From assembly GCA_024734495.1 (NCBI GenBank), contig JALMQS010000066.1, forward strand, positions 5,672,280 through 5,736,279: a stretch of 64,000 nt of DNA, read 5' to 3'. Below, piece after piece: positions 1 to 11,126 of the stretch. The position numbers and the translations under genes are program-made. Each line of letters opens with the position of its first letter. Position 1 is the stretch's first letter. The notes beneath the pieces were generated by a model. It did no database searches and had not been told where the DNA came from. It saw only the letters and a program-made list of their open reading frames with translations. The stretch comes from Forficula auricularia (taxonomy: Eukaryota > Arthropoda > Insecta > Dermaptera > Forficulidae).

Positions 1-577
1 TCTAATAATTTCCCTATATTATATACTATATCGGCAAGTGCTCTGATAAGTTGAAGCTAGTAATCCCCTCTAAAGCCTGCTTTGCTTGTAGCACGCGATT
101 TGCCGATTATCAACCTCACTTCTTGGTTAAACTGGAAAAATACCGGACCACTTCATTCATCAATACGTTTGTCCCTATGACTTAAGGAGATCCTTTCGCT
201 CCAGTTGAGTCAAAATAAGTATAATACCTATCTAATATTTAATAAAATAAGTTAAAATACAAATGAAAAATAATAGAATTAAAAAATAAATAGTATAAAA
301 GCCCTAAATGTTTGAAATAAAAACAATTATAAAAAAATAGTAGTAGTTAAATACAAAAGTTAGTTTGATTTATTCAAATCAGCTGATAATAAGTCTTGTA
401 TGATTTGGCAATGCGTTATATTAATACTGTTTATATTTAGATCCAAACATAGCATTTATGTGATTTTTTAAAGTAAATATCTAAGTAAATTCGTCGGTCA
501 ATCATATATTTTATTGCAAGAAAAGAAACCTGCATTTCTCAAAAAGCTAATTTTTAGTTGTTTTTTTTTTTTAAATT

Positions 578-702
578 TTCACCGCGTTCAAATAGTGGAA
601 CCCCACTCTTAGAAATAGTGAATAGTCATTATTTCATTTAGTGAACCTCTTCCTTTTCACCGCATTCAAATAGTGGAAACCCCACTCTTAGAAATAGTGA
701 CA
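578..702. repeat. two-unit tandem repeat, about 79 bp period
   Basis: Two near-identical blocks of about 45 bp start with TTCACCGC and contain TTCAAATAGTGGAA followed by CTTAGAAATAGTGA. They begin about 79 bp apart. No coding sense is seen. The 570 bases before it are AT-rich and I see nothing identifiable in them. Confidence 0.8.
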
Positions 703-794
703 TTAATAAGAAAGCTTTAAAAACTGAAGAATCTCCTAGAAAAATTTAAAAACTGTTATCCATTGTATCAGCGTATACGCCTTCATTCTTTCTT

Positions 795-905
795 TTGATC
801 TATTTCTCCTTTTGTTCGGTAATGCAGGGGCCTTTCTAGATCCATAGGGGTTGCATCTTCTTGGTCTTCAAAAGTTCTGCATTAAAATCGAAAAATGTTT
901 TTTTT
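795..905 (+). mobile_element. decayed LINE 3' end
   Basis: The stretch TCGGTAATGCAGGGGCC, GATCCATAGGGGTTGCATC and a final GCATTAAAA matches, with substitutions, the 3' untranslated end of the LINE copy at 62.05-62.27 kb, in the same orientation. No coding part remains. It ends close to a T tract at about 898-912. The bases from 912 to 1778 are AT-rich and hold no feature I can support; an open frame at 1203-1442 looks like chance. Confidence 0.6.
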
Positions 906-1778
906 TTTTTTTAATTTAATTTTTATATAGGGAACTAATGAGCTCAAATTCTATACACAATTTTAACTGAACCTTTGTGCCAAACTTGAGCCTTTTAACT
1001 GTTTTTGGCCGGAGTATTAAAATCAAATCACCCCAAAAACGTTTTCTTTGCTTATTTGTATTTAAAAATTACTAAAACGAAGAGAATAATTATTTTTAAA
1101 CATGTTTTTTTTCTATCTAAGTGTCTGGGTTTCGTCATCAATGATAACTCACATAGGAAAAGTTAAATCGTCAAAAGAGGCGCTCTTGAAAGGCTGTAGC
1201 TAATGACCTCAAATTTCACTCACAAATATGTATTAATAAGCTGTACCTTTAGGCCAAGTTTCAATTTTTTGGCTCAAAACAGTTCGCTGACAAAAAGTTT
1301 TCCAAATCACCCAAATTCAATATCAAATCTTAAATCTTTTCTTTTTTCTTTCAATCATACATTAGGTATATACATAGGTAGATGCCCATTTGAAAATGTT
1401 TTCAATTTGAAGTTGAAATTATATATTAATAATAAGATTTGAAATGTTTCTCGAGACAAAATTAGAATTATATAAAAACTTGATTGATTCAGATGTCTTC
1501 TATTTAAAGATATCAGCTAAATAAAAAATGTAAAAACGAAAAATACATTTCATTAAATTTATATAACTAATTGTTATCGCAGCCAGACATTCAATGAATA
1601 TAAATTATTATCTAAAAATAAGAAAAAATTACCAGAGAGCATACCAAGTTTTCAATTCTTTTTTTTACAATTACTTCTTGAATTAGCATTTGACTCAATA
1701 GCAATTGCTATTCTTAATATATAAGATATATTCGCAGTCAAAATCATAATAAATCAAACCAAAGCATCTGTATTTTAT

Positions 1779-1937
1779 TTATCGAAAGAGAAATTTAGGC
1801 TAGATCACACCTTTTTGATGATAAAATCTCATCAGAATGCACGACGTTTCCACACCTATTCCGCGGTCGTTTTCAAATGCTGTGAGTATAATGTAATCTA
1901 GTCGATTTTAGCAGACATTTATTTCTCTTTCGATAAA
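1779..1937. repeat. small palindromic element with hammerhead-like motif
   Basis: Terminal inverted copies of ATCGAAAGAGAAAT mark both ends. The minus strand inside carries GGAAACGTCG followed by TGCATTCTGATGAG, the arrangement seen at 3581-3632. This resembles a decayed PLE-type hammerhead core in permuted order. Related decayed copies lie at about 2150-2430 and 22985-23060. It is non-coding. Confidence 0.5.
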
Positions 1938-2149
1938 CAACTCAACCGCCAAAGCTTCAAATATGAGATCTAATTTTCACATTGAGTTCTAACGACTTAA
2001 ATTCCATTCCTAATTACATCTTCCCCTTCAACCCTTTATTACATAAGTCTTATAAGCGCTTTTTCTTCAAATTATCTTCTAGTATAAGGGGTTGCAAAAT
2101 TTAGATTTTACTCCCAATATATATTTATTACAATAATATTACCTCCAAT

Positions 2150-2430
2150 ATGTTTGATACTTCGGATGAAACTACCTAGATTAGACATTTTCAATGAAGT
2201 TTTCTTATCTGAATGCCCTTTAAAACCTAATTCAGAGGTCGTCTAGCATAGTCATTGGGTTCTGTAACGTCTGATCCATGAGCTATACTGAATATTTGGC
2301 TTCCCTTTGGATTCGCCTGAAGTGACTTAGCTAATACCTGAAAACGACTAGGAATTAATTTTCGAAATGTTGTACATTCTGATTTGTATATCTTATTAAA
2401 AATATCTCATTAATATCGTTTCAGTTGAAA
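2150..2430. repeat. degenerate relative of the 1.8 and 3.6 kb palindromes
   Basis: The sequence shares CTACCTAGATTAGACATTTTC with the 3.54 kb element and a degraded CGAAATGTTGTACATTCTG segment. Divergence is high, so borders are approximate. The bases from 2430 to 3530 are AT-rich and otherwise featureless to me. Confidence 0.35.
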
Positions 2431-3529
2431 TTGTTGTTTTTATACTCACATGCCTTAGGAACTTGGTTGTAAAAAAAATGCGTCTCACTTTTCGAAGTGG
2501 AATACATGTGACTCACCTGGGTTCTGTAACATCTGATCACCAAGGACATAATGTGTTATAGAGATCAAATGAGAATTATTCTAAATACCAAACATTGAAT
2601 TGTATTTTAAATAGATCCCGCAAGTGCTTGTAATTTTTTTTCTTTCTTCGTGATCAAATTCTTATTCTTAATTGTATGCATTCGACAGGATGATGATGAT
2701 GTAGGTTCTAGATAAAACACAAAGGTGAGATTGACTAAATACAATAGCCAGGGGATATCTATTGGATAAATATAAATAGAACCCAATTAAATGCTTTAAT
2801 TGCGTGCGACAGGCGTACACTCAAGATCTATCTACCTCAAGTCTCTCGATACCAACTTTCGATAGAGTTCAGGCTTACACGACGGAACAATGAAGGTTAA
2901 AGGTCAAAAATCTTCAATTAAGATATGCATAATTACAGCACACTTTTTCTCAATCTCAAACGACAAATCAGGGAGATGAATGGTTGACCAGTATTGTTCA
3001 CTGGGGACTAATCAACTCGGTTGCATCTATTGATTAATTATCTTCCAAACCTATTTGTTAGCCCAAAACCTGATTGAAGAATACTTTTAAATCTGGCTTG
3101 TACATTATCTGAAGAAAAGGTATTGTTCCAATCTATCAATAACTTCAAGACAGTTAGAAATTACTGTTCGAATTTCACCTGGAAAAATTCATATTTGATT
3201 TTCTAAACAAAAACGAATATGGTGTAATCTCACGCTTTTGAACTTATTGAATTTATTAATTATTGTATTTCGATCCAAATAAGTTGTTGCCCATCTTTAG
3301 AAAATAAGATTTCTTTTAGTGAAATAATTAAAAAAATAAATAAATATATATACAAATCTCAAAAATATATATAAAGTTCGTTCCGAGTCTTGAAAAAGTT
3401 TATCTTTTATTTCTTTTACAGTCTTGAATTTCTTTATTATTGATTTTTATGCGCTTTCATTTACTTAACCTGTACTTACTAATTGCAGACTTGATAGTTG
3501 GTTGTTGAGTTCTTTATCGAAATAAATGT

Positions 3530-3718
3530 TTCTGCCGAACCCACCTAGATTACACATTTTTAATGAGAAAAACTCATCAGAATGCTCGACGTTTCGTCAC
3601 CTAGTTCTGTAATCATTTTTTCAAGTGCTGTGGAAAGTCTAAAAACGACTCCAGAACTTGGTGTTATGATGAGATTTTATCATTAGAAATGTGAAATCTG
3701 GGTGGTTTCGGCCGAAAC
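3530..3718. repeat. palindromic element, about 190 bp, with hammerhead-like motif
   Basis: Imperfect inverted arms of about 48 bp (3534-3582 and 3670-3716) share CCGAA-CCACC and AGATT-ACACATTT. The minus strand of the unpaired centre (3581-3632) reads TAGGTGACGAAACGTCGAGC and then CATTCTGATGAG, keeping the GAAACGTC part of a hammerhead-like core. The opposite core strand is degenerate. No clear target duplication is seen. The bases from 3720 to 4170 hold nothing I recognise. Confidence 0.55.
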
Positions 3719-4171
3719 ACTTCTTTCGATATACTAATTATAGTAAGGTGGTGCAAGAAAGAGTTCGCGATGTACAAGAGTACGCAGAGTCATTATCTAA
3801 ACAGATAATGTTGTTTAGAGACTAATGTAAGTTGTCCACTATCCAGTGACACGATAAGAGTATCGACGAAAAAGATTTACGTGTTTTGATATAATTTTCA
3901 AAAATTTAGATGAGAAAAAGTGATTTTAATGTCTGTGAAGTAATATTTTTCAGTTTTGAAAACAGGATTGTAATAAAAGTTAAAAAGGTAGGACATTTTT
4001 TTCCTGTTTATTTAAGTTACATCAGTAATTAACTTATCAGTATCGTACGAGACATTTGACATGCCTTGTTATAGATGACACTAGTGACGCTTCAGTTTTT
4101 TAATCAGAATAGTGCAAGAGTGTGCACGCTTTCTTGTCCGACACATGTCTTAATTAATTTACTCATAGATT

Positions 4172-4464
4172 TTGTGGATCAAAAACCTTTTCCAAAAAAA
4201 GAGTAGGCTAATTAAACCGAAAAATGCTAAACCAAAAAGTGCACCAAAGAAAAAAATGTGGGTATGTCCAGGTTGCTCAGATATATATATATATAGAACC
4301 ATCATGAAGATTGGATCGAGTGCATTTCTTGCAAAAACTGGTGGCAGGAGAAATGCTTAGCCTATATATGTAATAATCACTTCAAATGTGACATTTGTGA
4401 TTCTTGTCCTCACTGCACATCTTGTCCTCATATGTTGTGCTGGAGTGTGCATTTAGGTGGTTGA
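4172..4464 (+). pseudogene. PHD-like zinc finger of a transposase C-terminus, frameshifted
   Basis: The first frame gives a lysine-rich linker followed by MWVCPGCSDIY. After a TATATATATATA run the reading shifts frame. It then continues HHEDWIECISCKNWWQEKC, CNNHFKCDIC and a cysteine-rich tail, ending in TGA at 4462-4464. The CxxC / CxxC / WW.EKC / CxxC spacing is that of PHD-like fingers. From memory, such fingers end the DDE transposases of pogo/Tigger-type elements in arthropods. The usual histidine of the WWHE motif is Q here. The TA microsatellite seems to have caused the shift. No catalytic DDE part is visible nearby, so this is a remnant. A host PHD exon is possible but less likely. Confidence 0.6.
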
Positions 4465-4469
4465 TTATT

Positions 4470-5250
4470 TTGTAAATAGTTCTCAAATCGTTACTTATAA
4501 GATAATTATTTTATATTGTTTTAATAGCTAAAATTAATCTTCCTACCAAATACTCCTGTTTTTGGTTTTACATAAAATACTTTATCAAAAACTGCTTCTA
4601 TTATAACTTAAACATATCGCATGTATTTATATTAAATTTGTTCTTCCTTGAACACGTGTCAGGTCAATTTCTACTCTTTTTTAAAAATACACAAATTATA
4701 ATTTGTTGGCCTATCTTGTTAAAGTATGTACTGACATTGCCCTAACCCTTATCCCTCTAATCAAGGGCATGTTTAAAAACTATTTTTTGTTATTTTATTA
4801 ATGATCACTTTATTATTTATTAATATATACATACATAAATTATATTTGATTATAATTTAGTCTATATCAATTTTTTCCATCTCATATTATTCATAAAATA
4901 GGAAATGTAAATACTATATATTTCTCTTTTTTTTTTATTTCATTTAGAATTCATATATTGTTTTGCTTACGGCGCTTTATAGATTTAATATCAGTAAATA
5001 ATAATAATAATAATAAGTTTATAATGAATGTGTGTGTTTTCTCAAGGTTCAATCAAATTAAGTATTTCAAAATAGAAATCGTTACTAACACGTTAATTTT
5101 ATTGTCTATCATAATGAGTATATTCATCTATTTATTTTTTGCATTTAATGATACTAAAACATTTGAATCGAAAGTGTATTTTGTGACTCGGAGAAAAGAT
5201 GACAAGCTGGTTGCGAACACGTCAGGGGTTTTAGAACTTCGCAATTAATG
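4470..5250. other. AT-rich spacer
   Basis: There is no feature I can support here. It has short AAT runs around 5000 and an open frame at 4958-5248 that is mostly AT-coded and looks like chance. Confidence 0.5.
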
Positions 5251-5700
5251 TCCCTTCAATATCTGTCTGTTTGTATTTCAGTGCATTGAAGCTCATTAAG
5301 TCAATAAGATAAGAACTTGAAATTTATAAAATATATTTATTTATTTTCCTCTCAAATCAAAAATCTATTAAAATTTTTAATCGTATTATTATTTTGGAGA
5401 GTGTCGAATTTTATGTGTGGTTAAAAATAAAAAATATTTTTTATCATAAAATGTGAGGTATCTCTATAAAAAATTTTATGCTGAATTACCTATAGTTTTT
5501 TTAAATTAATATTTTCTATTTAAAATGATGGTATGAGAGAACTCTAGAATATATTTTAACTGATTTGTTTACCAATTCATTTTTAATCAAATATTTAAAT
5601 CAAAATTATGAAAAAATTCTCTAAATTCCCTAATTTTCTCCTTATCAAAGGCAAATAAAAACAAATTTGATATTTCAAAAATTTTGGAAGGTATAACGTT
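5250..5700 (+). repeat. dispersed repeat family R1, copy 1
   Basis: It shares a series of blocks with copies near 16.8-17.7, 31.5-32.1 and 53.9-54.1 kb: CTGTCTGT, TTGAAGCTCAT, GAACTTGAAATTTA, AATCAAAAAT, and GTCGAATTTTATGTG. The family is non-coding as seen and probably the relic of a retroelement. This copy has the unoccupied TTAA site (near 5368) that is filled in the 16.9 kb copy. Confidence 0.6.
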
Positions 5701-5816
5701 TTTCTTCTCATTAGATCAGAATGCTTGGTCTCCATTGATCGTAAAATTGGAAAACAACATTCCCATCAGCATTGAATTTTATTTTTTAATATTCTCATAA
5801 TTCTTTCGATTAGATT

Positions 5817-6053
5817 TTGGACTTTCTAGCTTTAGAACATCAATCAGAAAACAAGCTGGCCAATTGCGATACTGACTCGCATATTGAGGGTATATCTTCC
5901 AAAACTCTTGAGATATTACATTCGTTCTTATTTGTCGTTGATAAGGAGACAATAACCAAATTATTCACTTCTTTTGTTCAAGAAGTTTTGAATTCTCGAA
6001 TAAACTGCACATCTATGCCAAGTTTAAACATTCAAGCTCAAACACTTAGCTGA
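5817..6053 (+). CDS. hypothetical small ORF, possible exon
   Basis: I do not recognise the 78-residue product. It is hydrophilic, with no signal peptide or membrane segment. A plausible splice acceptor (TCTTTCGATTAG) lies immediately before the ATG-containing stretch, so it could be an exon or transposon-derived piece rather than a whole gene. No neighbour supports it. The bases from 6060 to 7120 hold only a short CTACTG-type run near 6395-6430. Confidence 0.15.
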   Translation: MDFLALEHQSENKLANCDTDSHIEGISSKTLEILHSFLFVVDKETITKLFTSFVQEVLNSRINCTSMPSLNIQAQTLS

Positions 6054-7119
6054 TAAACGAATTGCTAATTCAGTAAAATTTTCAGAGAACGCAGAATATC
6101 AATTTTTCCTCCATTCCAATTCACATGCATAAATTTTTAAATTCTTTTCTTATTTACTTTTCTAAGATTCATGAGTCAAGAGGTTTTATGACCTTTTCAC
6201 TTTGCTATCTCTTTAAAAATAACAAAAATAACAGAAACATTAACTTTCAGTTTATCAAGTGAAAATATTTCTTGTTTTCTCAAAAACTGTTTGAATGAAG
6301 AGGACTTGAATATCCTCTCATTTAGTAATCGTTAAGCCAACGATGATGTAGTTTATTATGGTAGATAACAATCCCCCCACGATATTATTCTTAGTACTAC
6401 TTGCAGCTACTGCTACTGCTACTGCTGCTACACATGTAGTGATGATTTCATTAATTATGTCATCAATTCCAACTGTTCACTTACTATTTGTTCTCCGATT
6501 TCACAATGAATGAATCGCTTAATGTTGACCCTTTGTTCGCTTATTTATTCCAATTTACAAGATAATTTCAGACAGTTTAGATGGACAAATAAAATTAAAT
6601 AAAAAAAGAAAAATTATCATTGATTAAACAGTGAATGAACGATATTTGTATTTATCTATTGATAGTTTTGAGTGAGAAAGACACGTTTTTCTAATAGAAT
6701 GGTGATGCATTGGAAATTTATTTTGGAATGGAATAATCTTCAAATTAGTTTAATCATCACTTATTAAATTTCATATCTATTTACACTATAAATAAATATA
6801 TACACAAATTAAAAATTATTTTTATCATCATCATGTATAATATATATATAATATACTATATATCATCATATAAAGATAAAGAAGTGACATTTTTGGAGTT
6901 TAAATTTGATACTTTAAGGTCAAGGACAGAAATTTGTCCCATGTACAAAAAGAATGGTAATTTTTTTTGACAAATTTTTCTAGATAATGCAAGAAGCTAT
7001 GGGATGTGCAACTTTTAGAGTAGTGTAAGAGTTGTCATGGGATAGAAACAAGTGGAGGTGGATAGTTGCATCAAACTAGTCTTAGAACATTATATTTGAT
7101 GATGTTGATAATAAGTAGT

Positions 7120-7406
7120 TTATAATGAAAGGCAGTCCATAAATTATTTAAATTTTACTCAATTTCCGACTTTTCGGAGACTTTTTTCTCTCCTTCTTCA
7201 GGGTATTGTATAGTTATGGGTGAGTGAGTATAACTCGGTTCCCATTTGTCTCTCCGCTGAAATCACTGAAAGGAGAGACAAATGGGAACTGAGTTATACT
7301 CACCCATCAATAACTATTCATACCCTGAAGAAGTAGAGAGGAAAAGTCTCCGAAAGGTCGAAAATTGAATAAAATTTAAATAATTTATGGACTCCCTTTC
7401 ATTATA
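7120..7406. repeat. large fold-back element with a ribozyme-like motif in each arm
   Basis: The arms (about 7120-7250 and 7268-7406) are nearly exact inverted copies. Each arm carries CCCTGAAGAAG, a GGAGA...TCTCC-type stem and CCGAAA followed by a GTCG-like end, at 7166-7202 on the minus strand and 7323-7362 on the plus strand. This matches a hammerhead-like order (CUGAAGA, stem II, GAAA) in decayed form. It is non-coding. Confidence 0.65.
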
Positions 7407-7667
7407 ACCTACTTATTTTGCTTACCAGTCCGTCTTTCTAAGAAAATAAATAAAATATGATATTGATAATTTTTAGTTTGAGTTTAGGAATTTTCAATTA
7501 TATTGGATGGAAAAGAAGATTCGGTAAGCTCTCGCTCCGAATTTTGATAATTCAGCAATTATTATCTCTGCGAACGGTTCGTGCTAGAAAACTGAAACTT
7601 GATGGATTTTTATTCATGCAAACGTGTCTGCCAAATTTGAGCTCAGTAGCTACTAATTATAAAATAA

Positions 7668-8043
7668 TTTTTAAGAAAAAAATAAAAACCGACTTCAAAA
7701 ATTAAATGCAACAAATAAAATCCACTAAAAGGTATAAAATAATTATTATCTTATTTAGTTACAACTAAGCGACGAAATATTAACATGAAATTACTTTTTG
7801 AAGTCGGTGCCAAACAAACTATACCTATAAGCGAGCATACCCTCCAAACGTACTAAGTAAGATCCGTCGAGTGCGATTCATAAAAGGTATATGTTTGGCA
7901 CCGACTTAAAAAGTAATTTCATGTTAATATTTCGTCGTTTAGTTGTAACTAAATAAGATAATAATTATTTTTATACCTTTTAGTGGATTTTTATTTGTTG
8001 CATTTAATTTTTTGAAGTCGGTTTTCATTTTTTTCTTAAAATA
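7668..8043. repeat. AACCGACTTC palindrome, composite copy 1, left half
   Basis: This is a near-perfect palindrome whose ends read AAACCGACTTCAAAAA and the reverse. The arms contain GAAATATTAACATGAAATTA and a second internal GAAGTCGGTGCCAAAC inverted pair around a centre of roughly 70 bp. The same palindrome recurs at about 46960-47330, again joined to the neighbouring element, so the pair moved or was duplicated as a composite. Confidence 0.8.
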
Positions 8044-8397
8044 TTATTTTATTTTTCTCTTTTTAGTGATGTTATTAATAGTGATCATATCATCAGAACT
8101 TGACCAAATTAATATGACACCATCCCTAAGACACCCCCTATCGGATAAAAAAAGAACCATCGAAATCGGTTCATAAACAAAGAGGTTAGGTCTAAACACA
8201 AACGACCTAATAAAAAAAGGTCTAATACCTATGAAAAAAAACGGAAAAAATGGGACCAATCGGAAGCTAGACTGGACCCAATGCAAAAAAATTTTTCAAA
8301 ATCGGTTGAGAATTGGCGGAGATATGAGGTAACATAGGCACAAAAAAAAAATTCAATCGAATAGAGAACCTCCTCCTTTTTTGAAGTCGGTTAAAAA
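8044..8397 (-). mobile_element. AACCGACTTC-family non-autonomous element, composite copy 1, right half
   Basis: Read on the minus strand it begins AACCGACTTCAAAAAAG then GAGGTTCTCTATTCGA, followed by ACCTCATATCTCCGCC and AATCGGTTGAG-type blocks. This matches 46617-46960 in opposite orientation. From memory this is a family common in arthropod genomes. It is non-coding here; the two minus-strand open frames in it are chance. Confidence 0.75.
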
Positions 8398-8489
8398 ATA
8401 ACCATAATAACTCGAATTTAGTAAATGACAATTTCTTTAGAAATGTAATAATTATTTGATTTAAGATTTTCAAATGGTGTATACCTATT

Positions 8490-9170
8490 CTAAAGTCTAC
8501 TGCACACTTAGCGACAAAATCGATATTCTTCTTGAAAAATTAAAATTAGAAGATTGGTTTGAGAAATTTTTTAAGAATCACCCCTGCCGATTCGAATCCC
8601 TTTTGTTTTTGCACTATCGTATGTTGCGTAACATAGTATCTTGTTTCCCGTTTGGATGGGAAACCTGCGACTCGAGACTTTTGTATCGCGAAAGTGTGTA
8701 CGTGTTCCAAGTCAGTAAGTATATACTTGACTGCCGCACCAAGAACGTACAGCCCCTATGGATCTCGAATGCTCTCTTTCGAATTGTTTGCACAAATCAT
8801 CTGCAAAATGGTTTCGAAATCGGTAGTGATCATTCTTAAAAAATTTATAGTACAGACTAACAGACATTTTGACAAAACAATTATTATCTCGAAAAATATA
8901 ATTTTTTCGATGTTCTTTTATTAGGGCTATTTTGTAGGCCGAAATGCCATGGTTTCGCCCAATTTTTTTAATCAAAATAGTTTCAGCCGTTTTTGAGGTA
9001 TTTCGAAAAAAACAAAAACAAAAAAAAAACACTTTTTTCATGCACGATTACAATACTTGACCATACCCTGTATGGTAAAGTAAAAAGTTATAAAACCCAT
9101 GCCATCTTTTAGTTTTAATTTTTCGAGAAGAATGTCTCGCAACTTTGTCGCTAGGTGTGTACTATAAGCT
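8490..9170. mobile_element. TIR element, about 680 bp, with nested fragment
   Basis: The left end (8491-8552) and right end (9107-9168) are inverted copies sharing AGTCTACTGCACACTTAGCG in the left arm and AGTGTGTAC-like sequence with TCGCAA in the right. A frame open for 121 codons (8474-8839) overlaps the left end and lacks any domain I recognise. A different repeat (the CAGGGTATGGTCAAGTA family, minus strand) occupies about 8860-9075. Superfamily is not determined. Confidence 0.55.
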
Positions 9171-9198
9171 TAATGGGAATAACTCATCAAAATACTTT

Positions 9199-10117
9199 CA
9201 GGTCTATTCTCTAAGCAAAAACGTTAACTTTTAACATCCGAAATAAGCGTTAATTCATTTTAACACCTCTATGCCTCAAATTGCTATTCTGTAAGCAAAA
9301 ACTTTAACACCAAAGCGTTAACATTTAGTCAAAAGTGTTAAAAATTAAAGTCATGCCAGAGGGTGCCTTTAATATTTTAACGCCTTATTTAATGCCCAAA
9401 CATGGCGTCTTAAACCAAAAAGTAGGCTTATGATTTTGAGAGCTTTGAGATAAAAGCAACACATTTCAGATCCATTTGAACTGTTATTGTACGATAAAAT
9501 TTCTATTTGTTTTTTAGTAGTCTATGGACTTTCAACTTTTGCCTTCAAAAACTTTTGCTGTTAAAATAAGGTTTATTACAATTTTTAAGGATATATTTTT
9601 TTATTTTAGGAGTAATATTTATAAGGAGAAACAAAGATGTTGTCCTCTGCTTGATCCAAATAAACATACACACATATATATCAAATATATATATATATCT
9701 GTATATATATTATTTATTTGTTGGAGACTATAGTTTCATTAAAAAAAGACTGATGATGAAGGTCAAGCCTTCGAAACTATAGTCTCAAACAAATAAATAA
9801 TATATATATATATATATATATATTAAAAATAAATTAACCAAGTGAATTGCCAAATAGCTGTCAGATTCTAGATTGAGAATAACAAATCAAGTTAGTAATG
9901 CGCTTGCGCGAGAGGCTATCGAGGGGTGTAAAAACACGAACAAGCAGAAAACATATGGATCGTTAACACCTGGTGTTAAAAAGTAAAATTTTAACGTCGC
10001 TGTTAAAACTTGGTTTAGAGAATAGCATTTTTTAACTCTGGTGTTATTACTTTACTTTTTATTAACATCCAATTTAAGATGTTAAATTTTAACGTCTGTT
10101 TTAAGAGAATAGACCTG
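9199..10117. mobile_element. TIR element CAGGTCTATTCTC, about 920 bp
   Basis: The ends are CAGGTCTATTCTC and GAGAATAGACCTG. A second, subterminal GCTATTCT-TAAGC / GAGAATAGC pair lies inside each end, and GTTAAC-rich sequence fills the arms. No transposase is visible. A ribozyme-bearing hairpin (about 9710-9800) and TA-rich sequence sit in the interior, probably as a nested insertion. I cannot assign a superfamily; a clear target duplication is not visible. Confidence 0.65.
9748..9786 (+). ncRNA. hammerhead-ribozyme-like motif (candidate)
   Basis: In order: GA, CTGATGA, one extra T, stem II GAAGG/CCTTC closed by TCAAG, GAA, self-complementary ACTATAGT, C, TC. This gives the hammerhead core CUGANGA ... 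GAA-A15.1 ... U16.1-H17, a stem I of only two pairs here, and a palindromic stem III suited to dimer formation. The motif is at the centre of a fold-back whose outer arms share TTATTTATTTGTTG. The extra nucleotide between A9 and stem II is unusual. Activity is unproven. Confidence 0.5.
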
Positions 10118-10192
10118 TTTATCAGCTAAAAATTTTCACCAGACACATATACTACTGAACATTTCGAACAATGAAATACAAAAATGAAATAA

Positions 10193-10495
10193 TTAAATGC
10201 GATTCACATTCGAGTTGAAGAACATCTGCAAATTTCGCAGATCCGAAAACACAATCAAGAAACTCGTCCAAAGATCAAGTTTGCAGATTATTCTTTCTAT
10301 CATCTTGAAATCTGCCAATGGGTTTCTGCATTTCGAACAATAGAAATCAGCATAAAGGCCGGGTGGTGAAGTTGGAAGGAGATCTACTTCCGGAAGGGGG
10401 TTCTCTTGGTCGCTGACCACCTGACGTCTTGGCACCTGCGGCGGATAGCACGTGCCCTCCCAACCCACATGGGACCAACCACACCTGCACCTCAA
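10193..10495 (-). CDS. unrecognised ORF with GC-richer 5' part
   Basis: A 100-codon frame is open on the minus strand. Its first 50 codons are markedly GC-richer than the surroundings, and it has a CSKC pair at about residues 54-57 (FYCSKCRNPL). I do not recognise a family. The acceptor-like TTGTATTGAG just upstream and the composition make an exon or old retroelement coding fragment possible. No partner exon is visible. Confidence 0.2.
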   Translation of the reverse strand: MRCRCGWSHVGWEGTCYPPQVPRRQVVSDQENPLPEVDLLPTSPPGLYADFYCSKCRNPLADFKMIERIICKLDLWTSFLIVFSDLRNLQMFFNSNVNRI

Positions 10496-10779
10496 TACAA
10501 GAGGTATTTTCTAATGTTTGATGAAAACCAACAGGTCTATTTATAAAAAGACGTCTTTTTTTATTCTTTCAACTTCGCGTCATGCCACACCTTTGAAAAC
10601 GATTTGCCAGAAGGTGCAAATTTCCGGAGGCGATGAGATCAATTCACATATGCACATTCACGTAATTCTTTATTAAAAAAAAGTCTGACATATTTTGCGC
10701 TCAGCACATGACTTTCACTTCTCTCGAATAAATAACAAACCAGTATTAAAATAAAATAATCACAACTAATAATAGTATA

Positions 10780-10939
10780 TGTATGTCGGAGGCAATTAAT
10801 TTCTATAGTAAGCTAAAAGCCCGGATAGCAACGTTAAGGGGATGAAACCCTCTGACATACAAATAATATAATATACATAATTATCATTAAGATAATTTTT
10901 CACTGAGATCACATTGTCCCTAGAAATGTAAATTCTTTT
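10780..10939. mobile_element. tRNA-derived SINE-like copy lacking its B box
   Basis: It matches 11127-11301 from TGTATGTCGGAGGCAATTAA through GATGAAACCCTCTGACATAC and on to TGTAAATTCTTTT. It differs by missing the segment that holds the B box. The core is terminally inverted (TATGTCGGAGG / CCTCTGACATA). AAAGCCCGGATAGC resembles part of a tRNA. Confidence 0.6.
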
Positions 10940-11126
10940 AATTAAAACACTAGCTATTGCCAAGAGTTGTCTTTTTGAAAAACTTCCCATCTAAATTTTC
11001 AAAAAAATGACATACTCAAATTCTTTATATTTAAAATATACTAAACTTTTTTCAGCTAAAGCAGAATATTTCAAATTAATTCTTAAATGAATGAATTAAA
11101 ATTTCCTTGCTTTTATTATACTTATC

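Noticed and set aside
1203..1442. 79-codon ORF as a gene
   Set aside because: Composition is that of the AT-rich background, with no domain, splice context or conservation in other repeat copies.
7668..8397. LTR retrotransposon from two similar blocks
   Set aside because: The similar blocks are inverted, not direct, and no gag/pol or primer binding site is seen.
8474..8839. 121-codon ORF as a host gene
   Set aside because: It overlaps the terminal inverted repeat of the 8.49-9.17 kb element and shows no recognisable domain.
9199..10117. Assignment of the CAGGTCTATTCTC element to hAT
   Set aside because: The flanks (AATACTTT and TTTATCAG) do not show an 8 bp duplication, so the superfamily is left open.
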